From the NCBI RefSeq assembly GCF_004348525.1, contig NZ_SMKG01000023.1:1-47696 (forward strand): a DNA stretch of 47,696 nt, read 5' to 3'. The notes beneath the pieces were generated by a model, which was given only the letters and a program-made list of their open reading frames with translations, had not been told where the DNA came from and searched no databases. The stretch is from Micromonospora sp. 15K316. GTDB taxonomy: Bacteria; Actinomycetota; Actinomycetes; Mycobacteriales; Micromonosporaceae. Position numbers and translations under genes: made by a program. Shown here piece after piece: positions 9,260 through 16,649 of this stretch. Numbering within the stretch: the first letter of the stretch is position 1; each line of letters opens with the position of its first letter.

Positions 9260-9287
9260 TGTCCTATAGTCCTACTGTCGTAGGACA
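9260..9287. promoter_or_regulatory. GntR operator and promoter
   Basis: A perfect inverted repeat, GTCCTAC-TGTC-GTAGGAC (9269-9286), lies 17 bp before the GTG of the GntR gene. An extra TGTCCTA half-site (9260-9266) stands just upstream, and a TATAGT -10-like hexamer (9265-9270) overlaps the repeat. YtrA-type GntR regulators commonly autorepress through such palindromes. An AGAGGG ribosome site follows at 9292-9297. Confidence 0.7.
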
Positions 9288-9302
9288 ACAGAGAGGGCTC
9301 AG

Positions 9303-9737
9303 GTGATCGAGTTCGTACTGGACGCCCGGTCCAAGGTGAACACGTACGTACAGCTGATCCAGCAGGTGAAGCAGGCCCTGCGGGTGGGGCTGCTGGTCCC
9401 CGGCGACCAGCTGCCCAAGGTGCGCGACGTGGCGCAGTCACTGGCAATCAACCCCAACACGGTGCTCAAGGCGTACCGCGAACTGGAGATCGAGGGCCTC
9501 GTCGAGGGACGTCCCGGCGTCGGCACCTTCGTCCGCCGCACCCTCGGCGGCCCACCCCTCGCCGACCAGGCCGAGCTGCGCGGCGACCTGGTCGCCTGGC
9601 TCGGCCGCGCCCGCGCGGCCGGCCTCTCCCCCGAGGACGTCATCGCCCTGGTCGAGACCACCCTGCGGGCCACGCTCGCCGCCGAGGCGGTCCGCACGCA
9701 ACCCGCCTCGGCCGGACGACCCGCCTCGGCCGGATGA
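9303..9737 (+). CDS. GntR-family regulator, YtrA subfamily
   Basis: A 144-aa protein with an N-terminal winged helix (about 15-85: YVQLIQQVKQALRVGLLVPG, then PKVRDVAQSLAINPNTVLKAYREL, then EGLVEGRPGVGTFV) and only a short C-terminal helical tail. That size is diagnostic of the YtrA subfamily, which controls adjacent ABC transporters. The ABC ATPase begins about 12 bp after its stop. The start is GTG at 9303, 15 bp downstream of a perfect palindrome that is the likely autoregulatory operator. The inducer is unknown; in related systems it is cell-envelope stress or a peptide antibiotic. Confidence 0.93.
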   Translation: MIEFVLDARSKVNTYVQLIQQVKQALRVGLLVPGDQLPKVRDVAQSLAINPNTVLKAYRELEIEGLVEGRPGVGTFVRRTLGGPPLADQAELRGDLVAWLGRARAAGLSPEDVIALVETTLRATLAAEAVRTQPASAGRPASAG

Positions 9738-9748
9738 GAGGAGAAGAC

Positions 9749-10636
9749 ATGGACGTCGCGCTGGAGACGGAGCGGCTCGGCAAGCGGTACGGGAGGCGGT
9801 GGGCGTTGCAGGACTGCTCCCTCCGCCTGCCGGCCGGCCGGATCGTGGGCCTCGTCGGCCCCAACGGCGCCGGCAAGAGCACCCTCCTGCACCTCGCCGT
9901 CGGCCTGCTCCGACCCGACGCGGGCGAGGTCCGGATCTTCGGTCGCTCGCCGTACGACAACCCGGCAGTCCTGCCCGAGATCGGCTTCGTCGCGCAGGAC
10001 ACCCCGCTCTACCGCGACTTCACGGCCGCGGAGCTGGTACGACTCGGCGGCCGGATGAACAGGCGCTGGGACGCCGCGCTGGCCCGGGAGCGGCTGGCTC
10101 AGCTCGGCATCCCGCCGAAGCTTCCGGTCGGCCGGCTCTCCGGCGGCCAGCGCGCGCAGGTCGCGCTCGCCCTCGCCCTGGCCAAGCGACCCCGGCTACT
10201 GCTGCTCGACGAGCCGGTCGCCAGCCTCGACCCGCTGGCCCGCCGCGAGTTCCTCCAGTCGCTGATGGGCAGCGTCACGGACTCCGGGACGACAGTGCTG
10301 CTCTCCTCCCACCTCCTCGCCGACCTGGAGCGCACCTGTGACCACCTGGTCGTCCTGCACTCCTCCCGGGTGCGGCTCGCCGGCGCGGTCGACGAGCTGG
10401 TCGACGCCCACCGGCAGCTGGTGGGACCGCGGCACGTCGGTGCGCCGATCGCCGGCGTCGGCACGGTGGTCCGGGCACGGCACACGGACCGCCAGTCCAC
10501 GCTGCTGGCCCGGGTCGACGGCGTCGTGGATCCGGAGTGGACGGTGCACGACGTGACGCTGGAGGACGTGATCCTCGGCTACCTGGCCGACGGTGAGGCG
10601 ACCGTCGGCCGCACCGACTGGGAGGTGCCCGCGTGA
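9749..10636 (+). CDS. ABC transporter ATP-binding protein
   Basis: A 295-aa ATPase with all expected motifs: Walker A GPNGAGKS, a Q-loop (GFVAQDTPLY), the signature LSGGQRAQVALALAL, Walker B RLLLLDEPVASLDP, and the H-loop SSHLL. The C-terminal ~70 aa are a non-conserved extension as in multidrug or antibiotic-type exporters. The start at 9749 has a GAGGAGAAG ribosome site; an ATG at 9734 overlapping the GntR stop would add five residues and lacks such a site. Its stop overlaps the permease GTG by 4 bp (GTGA), so the two subunits are coupled and should form one ABC-2-type exporter under the GntR regulator. Confidence 0.95.
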   Translation: MDVALETERLGKRYGRRWALQDCSLRLPAGRIVGLVGPNGAGKSTLLHLAVGLLRPDAGEVRIFGRSPYDNPAVLPEIGFVAQDTPLYRDFTAAELVRLGGRMNRRWDAALARERLAQLGIPPKLPVGRLSGGQRAQVALALALAKRPRLLLLDEPVASLDPLARREFLQSLMGSVTDSGTTVLLSSHLLADLERTCDHLVVLHSSRVRLAGAVDELVDAHRQLVGPRHVGAPIAGVGTVVRARHTDRQSTLLARVDGVVDPEWTVHDVTLEDVILGYLADGEATVGRTDWEVPA

Positions 10637-11622
10637 TCTGGCTGACCTGGCGCCAGCACCGCCGGCAGGCGCTCTTCACCCTGGTGGGCCTGGTCGTGCT
10701 CGCCGCCCTCATGATCCCCACCGGCCTGATGATGCGCGCCGCGTACGCCGACAAGGGGCTGGCCGAGTGCCTCCGGGTGTTGAACGGCCTCCAGCCCGAC
10801 CCGGGCCGCACCGGGCCGTGCAACCGGGCCCTGAACCAGTTCGCCGACCGGTTCGACTCGATGTCCCTGCTCGGCGTGCTCTTCCTCGTCCTGCCGCTGA
10901 TCGTCGGGCTCTTCTGGGGCGCCCCGCTCGTCGCCCGCGAGGTCGAGCAGGGCACCCACCGGTTCGCCTGGACGCAGGGCGTCGGCCGCCGGCAGTGGGC
11001 GCTGGTGAAGTTCGGGTTCGCCGCGGTCGTCGCCACGCTGGTCGCCGTGGTCTACGGGCTCGGCATGTCCTGGTGGGCCACCCCGCTGACCGGGGCCGCC
11101 CAGCAGAGCCGCTTCGACGTCTTCTTCTTCGACATGCAGGGGGTCGCGCCGATCGGGTACACCCTCTTCGCGGTCGCCCTCGGCGTCTGCGCCGGCGTCT
11201 TCTGGCCGAGGATGATGCCCGCGATGGCGGTGACGCTCGGCGGGTTCCTCGGCGTACGGGTCCTGCTGACCGTCCTGGCCAGGCCGCACTACCTGCCGCT
11301 GGAGACCCGGACCATCCCGATCGAGGGCACGATCGGCGATCCGGACGGCGCACTGGGCGACTGGGTCATCGCCAAGGGCATCCGGGACGCCGGCGGCACG
11401 TTGGTGCTTCCCGACGCCCAGGCCGCGTGCCCGGACAGCACGGGATCGGTGGGTGGGAAGTGTCCGCCCATCGTGGAGTTCGGTGAGGGCGCCTACAACT
11501 GGCAGCTCTACCAGCCGGCCGACCAGTTCTGGCTGTTCCAGGGCATCGAGTCCGGCATCTTCGTCGCGCTGGCGGCGGCGTTGCTCTACCTCGCCGTACG
11601 CCGGATCCGCCGCGTCGCCTGA
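10633..11622 (+). CDS. ABC-2-type transporter permease
   Basis: A 329-aa integral membrane protein with about six hydrophobic segments: near residues 12-36 (LFTLVGLVVLAALMIPTGL), 78-97 (LLGVLFLVLPLIVGLFW), 130-150, 175-195 (GYTLFAVALGVCAGVFW), 200-220 and 302-323. It begins MIWLTWRQHR and has the EVEQGTHRFAWTQ segment seen in actinobacterial permeases that pair with GntR/ATPase genes. A long outside loop (about 225-300) contains two Cys. It overlaps the ATPase by 4 bp, so it is the membrane partner. Substrate unknown. Confidence 0.9.
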   Translation: MIWLTWRQHRRQALFTLVGLVVLAALMIPTGLMMRAAYADKGLAECLRVLNGLQPDPGRTGPCNRALNQFADRFDSMSLLGVLFLVLPLIVGLFWGAPLVAREVEQGTHRFAWTQGVGRRQWALVKFGFAAVVATLVAVVYGLGMSWWATPLTGAAQQSRFDVFFFDMQGVAPIGYTLFAVALGVCAGVFWPRMMPAMAVTLGGFLGVRVLLTVLARPHYLPLETRTIPIEGTIGDPDGALGDWVIAKGIRDAGGTLVLPDAQAACPDSTGSVGGKCPPIVEFGEGAYNWQLYQPADQFWLFQGIESGIFVALAAALLYLAVRRIRRVA

Positions 11623-11680
11623 CGAGCACGGCCGGCGGCGAGAACTTCGTCGCCTGACGAGCACGGTCGGTGGCGCGAAC
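11613..11680. repeat. tandem 33-bp duplication over the permease stop
   Basis: Positions 11613-11645 and 11648-11680 match at all but three bases (period 35 bp). The first copy contains the last codons and TGA of the permease; the second lies outside the gene and repeats the same stop region. It looks like a small replication-slippage duplication with no coding effect. Confidence 0.75.
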
Positions 11681-11759
11681 CGTCGCGTGCGCGGCGGCGG
11701 TGGAAACGTCGTGACGGCTCCTCATCCGGGGGGCCGCCACGGCGTTCCCGCCAGGCCGG

Positions 11760-12452
11760 TCAGTCGAGCAGTTCGACCACGTTGCGGCGGACCACGTTCT
11801 TCCCCGGCTCACGAACGGCGTCCATCGCCGCCGTGTTCAGCAGCACGCAGCTACCCGACGGCCCGGTCACCGACACCGACACCGACCGCCCGTTGTCCAG
11901 ATTGGTCACCCGCAACCGGGTACCCACCGGGAACCGGTCACTGGTCGCCGCCGGAGCGCCCCCCTCCGCGGAGAAGGTCACCGACCCGGAGCAGGCGCTC
12001 GGCGGGACATCCGGCTCGGTCGCACCGGGCCGGGCGGCGCCCGGTTGGGCGCTGCCCGGCCGGGTCTCGCCCCCGCCCGGCCCGCCGGGCGGGGGCGGCG
12101 GCGCGTCGAGGCGTTCGACCACGTTGCGGCGGACCACGTTCTTCCCCGGCTCACGAACGGCGTCCATCGCCGCCGTGTTCAGCAGCACGCAGCTACCCGA
12201 CGGCCCGGTCACCGTCACCGACACCGACCGCCCGTTGTCCAGATTGGTCACCCGCAACCGGGTACCCACCGGGAACCGGTCACTGGTCGCCGCCGGAGCG
12301 CCCCCCTCGGCGAAGAAGGTCACCGACCCGGAGCAGGCGGAGCTCCGCGCCGGAGTCGTGTCCGCGAACCCGAGCCCCGTGCCGACCGCGACGACCGCCG
12401 CGGCGGCCACCGCGACGGTCGCCGCCAGCACATGCCTTCGCTGCACCCTCAC
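11760..12452 (-). CDS. secreted protein with two RlpA-like double-psi beta-barrel repeats
   Basis: A 230-aa protein with an N-terminal signal peptide ([20 protein letters not shown], cleavage probably near LGFADTTPA). Two repeats of about 76 aa follow (about 39-115 and 154-230), each with the double-psi beta-barrel core FPVGTRLRVTNLDNGRSV and a Cys pair (CSGSV / GSCVLL) that could form a disulfide outside the cell. They are separated by a Pro/Gly-rich linker. RlpA-like barrels bind or cleave peptidoglycan; whether this one has catalytic residues I cannot tell. It starts 80 bp after the VanX-type dipeptidase gene on the same strand, which supports a cell-wall role. The two repeats are 98-99% identical at DNA level. 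Confidence 0.85.
   Translation of the reverse strand: MRVQRRHVLAATVAVAAAAVVAVGTGLGFADTTPARSSACSGSVTFFAEGGAPAATSDRFPVGTRLRVTNLDNGRSVSVTVTGPSGSCVLLNTAAMDAVREPGKNVVRRNVVERLDAPPPPPGGPGGGETRPGSAQPGAARPGATEPDVPPSACSGSVTFSAEGGAPAATSDRFPVGTRLRVTNLDNGRSVSVSVTGPSGSCVLLNTAAMDAVREPGKNVVRRNVVELLD
11771..12339. repeat. 227-bp direct repeat pair coding for the two barrels
   Basis: Positions 11771-11997 and 12113-12339 are 227-bp copies with three mismatches that I can count, separated by a divergent linker. Synonymous sites are almost unchanged, so the duplication is recent or kept uniform by gene conversion. Confidence 0.9.
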
Positions 12453-12532
12453 TGTCTCTCCCGTTCGTCCCGTGACGTCCTACGACGCCTGGTACGGACG
12501 GCGGGGCGAGACCGTTCAGCGCGGCATCGGGA

Positions 12533-13168
12533 TCACAACGGGCCGTAACGGGTGTGTGGCGCTCCGGTCATCAGGGCCCAGTACCGGTCCCCGTACGACC
12601 AGTGCCACCACTCCGTCGGGTAGTTCACCATCCCCGCCCCACCGAGCGCGGCGACCAGGACCTCCCGGTTGCGTCGGGCCGCGGCCGGGATGTTCTCCGC
12701 CCCGGTGAAGCAGGCGTTCGCGCTCGCCTCGGGGGTGGCGTCGACGGCCGTACCCATGTCCAGCTCGACCCCGTCCGCGTCGCAGAGGGTCAGGTCGACC
12801 GCCCCGCCCGTGCTGTGCGGGGCCACCTCGACCGGCGAGACGAACTTGGTGGTCTCCACGTGCACCCGCTCCGGTGACCACTGCGGGTACCGGCGGCGCA
12901 GCTCGTCCCGGTAGCCGGTGAAGATCTTCAGCTGCGCCTGGTACGGCCGGTAGCCCTCGATGACCAGCAGGCGCAGACCCGCCGGCAGGGCACGCTGCGC
13001 GTCAAGCAGCCGTTGCGCGACCGCGCGCCGCACCCGGGCGTACGAACCGGTGGGGTCGGCGGCGCGGGTGTCCAGCCGCAGCTCCGACACCTCACGCAGG
13101 TCGACCAGCTCGTCGCCGTCGTCCTCGCTCCGCACCGCGGCCACCCGCGGGTCGGAGAGCAGGATCAC
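12533..13168 (-). CDS. VanX-type D-alanyl-D-alanine dipeptidase
   Basis: A 211-aa member of the peptidase M15D family. It has the zinc motif H-x(6)-D in VAPHSTGGAVDLTL and the second motif E-W-W-H in PTEWWHWSYGDRYW, which supplies the catalytic Glu and third zinc ligand. The VIEGYRPYQAQ segment carries the conserved Arg. Enzymes of this family hydrolyse free D-Ala-D-Ala in the cytoplasm; no signal peptide is seen, which fits. The GTG at 13168 overlaps the TGA of the ligase by 4 bp (GTGA), so the ligase and the dipeptidase are made together. This is a longer open frame upstream, but it lies within the ligase gene and is not coding. Confidence 0.92.
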   Translation of the reverse strand: MILLSDPRVAAVRSEDDGDELVDLREVSELRLDTRAADPTGSYARVRRAVAQRLLDAQRALPAGLRLLVIEGYRPYQAQLKIFTGYRDELRRRYPQWSPERVHVETTKFVSPVEVAPHSTGGAVDLTLCDADGVELDMGTAVDATPEASANACFTGAENIPAAARRNREVLVAALGGAGMVNYPTEWWHWSYGDRYWALMTGAPHTRYGPL

Positions 13169-14298
13169 TGCGACTCCTCCAGCCGCGCGCTCGCCGGACG
13201 CTCCGCGTGCCGGGCGAAGGCGAGGTCGACGAGACGGTTCACGAGGTCCTGGTAGCTGACGCCGGACTCCGCCCACACCTTCGGGTACATCGAGTGCGCG
13301 GTGAAGCCGGGCAGGGTGTTCAGCTCGTTGACGTACAGGTCGCCGTTCGCCTCGTCGTAGAGGAAGTCGACGCGGGCCAGCCCCCAACCGCCGATCGCCG
13401 CGAACGCCCGTACGGAAAGCTCCCGGATCCGCTCGGTCACCTCGTCCGGCAGCACCGCCGGAACGATCATCGGGTCGCTGTCACCGAAGTACTTCTGCTG
13501 GTAGTCGAACCAGCCGCCCTTCACCTGGACCTCGCCGACCGCCGACGCCTCCGGCCGCCAGCCGCCGAGCACACCGGCCTCCAGCTCCCGGCCGGTCACG
13601 CCCTGCTCGACCACGACGACGTTGTCGTAGGTCAGCGCCTCCTCGATGGCGGCCGCCAGGTCGTCGCCCTCGGCCACCCGTGAGATGCCGATGGAGGAGC
13701 CCATCCGGGCCGGCTTCACGAAGAGCGGCCGGCGCAGCCCCAGCACCAGCTTCTCCGGGTCGTCCACGGTCCGGTAGGTCTGCGCGTCGAACGACACCTG
13801 CGGGGTGACCGGCACACCCTCGGCGCGCAGCGCACGCTTCATCGCGACCTTGTCCATGCCGATCGCGGAGGCGAGGATGCCGCACCCGACGTACGGCACA
13901 CCGAGGGACTCGAGCAGCCCCTGCACCACGCCGTCCTCGCCGTACGGGCCGTGCAGGACCGGGAAGACCACATCCAGCTCGGCGTGGACCGTGCCGGGGG
14001 CGTCGGAGGCGGTGACGGCGAGGGTGCCCGCGCGGTCGCCGGCACGCAGCTCGACCGCCGACCCGGTCACCGTGAGCCGGTCCTCGATGGCCAGGCCGGT
14101 GCCGACGGCGGCACGCAGCTGCGCGAACGTGGCCTCCGGGACGAGCCGGAACCCGCCGGTACGGGTCACGCCGATGGCGACCACCTGGTGGCCGGCGTCG
14201 GCCAGGGCCCGGGCGACCCCGAGCGCGGAGGCGCAGGACACCTCGTGTTCCGCAGACGGGCCACCGAACAGGATTCCGATCCGGACAGGCGTGCTCAT
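13165..14298 (-). CDS. ddl: D-alanine-D-alanine ligase family protein
   Basis: A 377-aa ATP-grasp ligase. Visible are the N-terminal ILFGGPSAEHEVS motif with the substrate-binding Glu, the HGPYGEDGVVQG loop, the ATP-lid segment FVKPARMGSSIGIS, and the metal site LYVNELNTLPG. The omega loop reads FDYQQKYFGDSD and keeps the Lys-Tyr pair of D-Ala-D-Ala ligases. In VanA-type D-Ala-D-Lac ligases this loop is different and carries a His, and Ddl-type depsipeptide ligases have Phe in place of the Tyr. So I predict D-Ala-D-Ala or another D-Ala-D-amino acid as product. Its ATG overlaps the stop of the PLP fusion gene and its stop overlaps the dipeptidase start, each by 4 bp. Confidence 0.93.
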   Translation of the reverse strand: MSTPVRIGILFGGPSAEHEVSCASALGVARALADAGHQVVAIGVTRTGGFRLVPEATFAQLRAAVGTGLAIEDRLTVTGSAVELRAGDRAGTLAVTASDAPGTVHAELDVVFPVLHGPYGEDGVVQGLLESLGVPYVGCGILASAIGMDKVAMKRALRAEGVPVTPQVSFDAQTYRTVDDPEKLVLGLRRPLFVKPARMGSSIGISRVAEGDDLAAAIEEALTYDNVVVVEQGVTGRELEAGVLGGWRPEASAVGEVQVKGGWFDYQQKYFGDSDPMIVPAVLPDEVTERIRELSVRAFAAIGGWGLARVDFLYDEANGDLYVNELNTLPGFTAHSMYPKVWAESGVSYQDLVNRLVDLAFARHAERPASARLEESQ

Positions 14299-16508
14299 GC
14301 CGCCACCCCTTCCATAGTCGCCAGGTCGGCGAAGTGCCGCGTCGCCAACCGGGCGACCAGCTCCGCTTCGACATTTCCGCCGGTCAGCACCACGCCGACC
14401 GTGCGGTACCGCTCCCGTCCCTGGCCGCTCTGCACGACACCGGGCCGGTTGACCGCCTCGCCGAGGTCCGCCGCAAGCCGCAGCGCACCGGCGAGCCCGG
14501 CCGCGCCGGACGGCTCGGTGAGCACCTTCAGCTCCAGCAGGAGCATCTGGAACGCCTCGGCGATCTGGTCGTCGTTGACCCGCACGACACCGCGGATGGT
14601 GTCGCGCGCGACGGCGAACGGTAGCTCACCCACGCAGGTGGGGCGAAGCCCGTCGGCGATCGTGGGCGCCGGTGAGACGGCCGTCGGCCGGCCGGCGGTG
14701 AGGCTGTGGGCAAGGGAGTCGCAGCCCACCGGCTCCACCCCGTACACCTCGATCGGCGTCCCCGCCGCGGCCAGGCAGGCGCCCGCGACGCCCCCGCCGC
14801 CGCCGACCGGGACCACGAGCGCGTCCAGCGGGGTGCCGGCGCGCTCCGCCTCCTCGATCAGCTCCAGGCTCGCGCTGCCCTGCCCGGCGATCACGTCCGG
14901 GTGGTCGTAGGCGTCGATCAGCGGGTGTCCGTGGGCCGTACTGATCTGCCGGGCGGTCGCGATCCGCTCGTCGAGGGTGCTGCCGGCGAAGACGACCTCC
15001 GCGCCGGCCGCCCGCGCCCTGGCCACCTTGGTCGACGCCGCGTCCACCGGAAGCACGACCGTCGCGGTCAGGCCGTGCCGCGCGGCCGCCAGCGCCACCG
15101 CCACCGCGTGGTTGCCGGTGCTCTGGGCCACCACCCCGGTGTACCCGGCCGCGGCGAGCCGGCCCACCGCCAGCATCGCGCCCCGCATCTTGTACGAGCC
15201 GCCGGTCTGGAGGTTCTCCGCCTTCATCAGGATCCGGACGCCGGCCAGCCGGTCGATGGTCGGGGAGTTGAGCACCGGGGTACGCACCACCCGGCCGGAG
15301 AGCCACCAGGCCGCCTCCTGCACCCGGGCCCGGTCCGGTACCGCCTGGATCGGAACTGTCTCCGGCGCCGAAGCCGCAGGTGGGACCTCGGCCGGCCGTT
15401 CTGTGCGCGACATGATCTCTCCTTCACGGTTGTGCTTCGGCGCGGTACGCGGTGGAAGCTTGAACATCCACCACGCGCCGACCGCCAGCAGTCCGCGGTG
15501 AGCGGCCAGGCTGAGCGCCAACACCACCGCGGTTACCAGGACCGGATATCCGGCCACCAGCAGCTCCCGTCCCGGCCCGTTCAGCTCGGTGACCGGGCCG
15601 GAGAGGAGCCGGTGCAGCAGGGCGAGCACCGGCATGTGGATCACGTAGACCGGCAGCGTCTGACGCCCCAGGGTGGCGAGCATCGTGCCGGCTGCCCGCG
15701 TCCGCTGGGCGACAATAGCCGCCGCCGTCATACCGAACGCCACCGCGGTGACCGAGACCACCGGCCACACGCCGAACCACTGCTCGGCGGCGGCGAGGCC
15801 CATGACGGCCAGGGCCGCCACGTAGACCGCGCCGGTCCAGAGCAGGCGCCGGCGGGTCGCGGTCGCCGCCCAGCGCGTCAGGTGCGGCCGCAGGTGCACG
15901 CCGGCGAGGAAGAAGACGAGGTTCTGGTAGACACCGCCCCGGTTGCCGGGTGTGTCCAGCAGCCCCGCGGCGGCGACGGCCGACAGCAGGCCCGAGACGC
16001 CGAGCAGCGCCGCCGGGTGGACCCGGCGCAGCGCCTTCGCCACCACGAAGTAGAGCGCCAGCGCGTACAGGTACCAGAGGTTGGACGGGGTGATGGTGAG
16101 CTGGGCGAGAAGCCCGCCGGGGCTGGTGGCCCGGTCGGTCGGGAAGCCCGGGGCGAGGGCCAGCAGGGCGGTGTGGATCAGCAGCCACATCGCGTACAGG
16201 TAGAGGTTGCCGGCGACCCGGGGGCGGGCCGAGGCGCGCCACGACCGGTTCACGGCGTTCGCCGCGAAGATCCCGGAGATGGTGAAGAAGAGTGGCATCC
16301 GCAGCGGCAGCAGCTGCTCGCCGAGCAGCCCCCACGCGCCCGGCACCGGCAGGCCGATCCGCCAGTCGATCTGGAGGTAGTCCTTCACCACCACGTGCCA
16401 GAGCACCACGAGGATGATGCAGGCGCCTTTGGCCACGTCGGCCCAGCCCTCGCGCCCCGCGCTCGTCTGCACCGCCCGCGCGGTCGACGGTTCGGTTCCG
16501 TGTGTCAC
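14295..16508 (-). CDS. acyltransferase-3 membrane domain fused to fold-type II PLP enzyme
   Basis: One uninterrupted frame of about 737 aa. The N-terminal half (about 25-350) is an acyltransferase-3 domain: DVAKGACIILVVLWHVVVKD with the active-site His, then about ten membrane segments. After a short basic linker (PPRTAPKHNREGE) comes a 372-aa PLP enzyme of the threonine dehydratase / serine racemase family: Lys440 in GGSYKMRGA, the substrate loop STGNHA, the phosphate-binding loop VGGGGGVAG, TIADGL, and a C-terminal VLTGGN. There is no stop between the halves, but a strong GAAGGAGAG ribosome site precedes an internal ATG at 15413, so a separate PLP protein may also be made. I chose GTG 16508 because of an AAGGA/GGAGG site upstream; GTG 16601 is an alternative. 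Architecture mimics VanT (acyltransferase-3 plus racemase), but with an unrelated PLP fold. Racemase versus dehydratase activity is open. Confidence 0.85.
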   Translation of the reverse strand: MTHGTEPSTARAVQTSAGREGWADVAKGACIILVVLWHVVVKDYLQIDWRIGLPVPGAWGLLGEQLLPLRMPLFFTISGIFAANAVNRSWRASARPRVAGNLYLYAMWLLIHTALLALAPGFPTDRATSPGGLLAQLTITPSNLWYLYALALYFVVAKALRRVHPAALLGVSGLLSAVAAAGLLDTPGNRGGVYQNLVFFLAGVHLRPHLTRWAATATRRRLLWTGAVYVAALAVMGLAAAEQWFGVWPVVSVTAVAFGMTAAAIVAQRTRAAGTMLATLGRQTLPVYVIHMPVLALLHRLLSGPVTELNGPGRELLVAGYPVLVTAVVLALSLAAHRGLLAVGAWWMFKLPPRTAPKHNREGEIMSRTERPAEVPPAASAPETVPIQAVPDRARVQEAAWWLSGRVVRTPVLNSPTIDRLAGVRILMKAENLQTGGSYKMRGAMLAVGRLAAAGYTGVVAQSTGNHAVAVALAAARHGLTATVVLPVDAASTKVARARAAGAEVVFAGSTLDERIATARQISTAHGHPLIDAYDHPDVIAGQGSASLELIEEAERAGTPLDALVVPVGGGGGVAGACLAAAGTPIEVYGVEPVGCDSLAHSLTAGRPTAVSPAPTIADGLRPTCVGELPFAVARDTIRGVVRVNDDQIAEAFQMLLLELKVLTEPSGAAGLAGALRLAADLGEAVNRPGVVQSGQGRERYRTVGVVLTGGNVEAELVARLATRHFADLATMEGVAA
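15411..15428 (-). promoter_or_regulatory. internal ribosome binding site and ATG inside the fusion gene
   Basis: On the minus strand GAAGGAGAG is followed by ATC and ATG (15413-15411). This is one of the best Shine-Dalgarno sequences in the window and lies exactly at the boundary between the membrane domain and the PLP domain. It would start a 372-aa soluble PLP protein with its Schiff-base Lys at position 75. Confidence 0.75.
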
Positions 16509-16649
16509 AACGTCCTTTCCTCCCCGGCTCCGGGCGCCGGCGGTCCGCGAGCGCGTACCGCTGAGTTGTCCGGGCAGGCCGGAGTCGGGATCCGCGTACA
16601 CACGGATTCCAGGGCTGATCGGTTCGGTCTGGTCGGCGGCGTTGCCGAA

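Noticed and set aside
13169..13387. Longer N-terminus for the VanX-type dipeptidase
   Set aside because: The extra residues are Arg-rich, overlap the ligase coding sequence, and the GTG at 13168 with a 4-bp overlap is typical here.
13165..14298. VanA-type D-Ala-D-Lac ligase
   Set aside because: The omega loop has the Lys-Tyr pair of D-Ala-D-Ala ligases and no vanH-type dehydrogenase gene is nearby.
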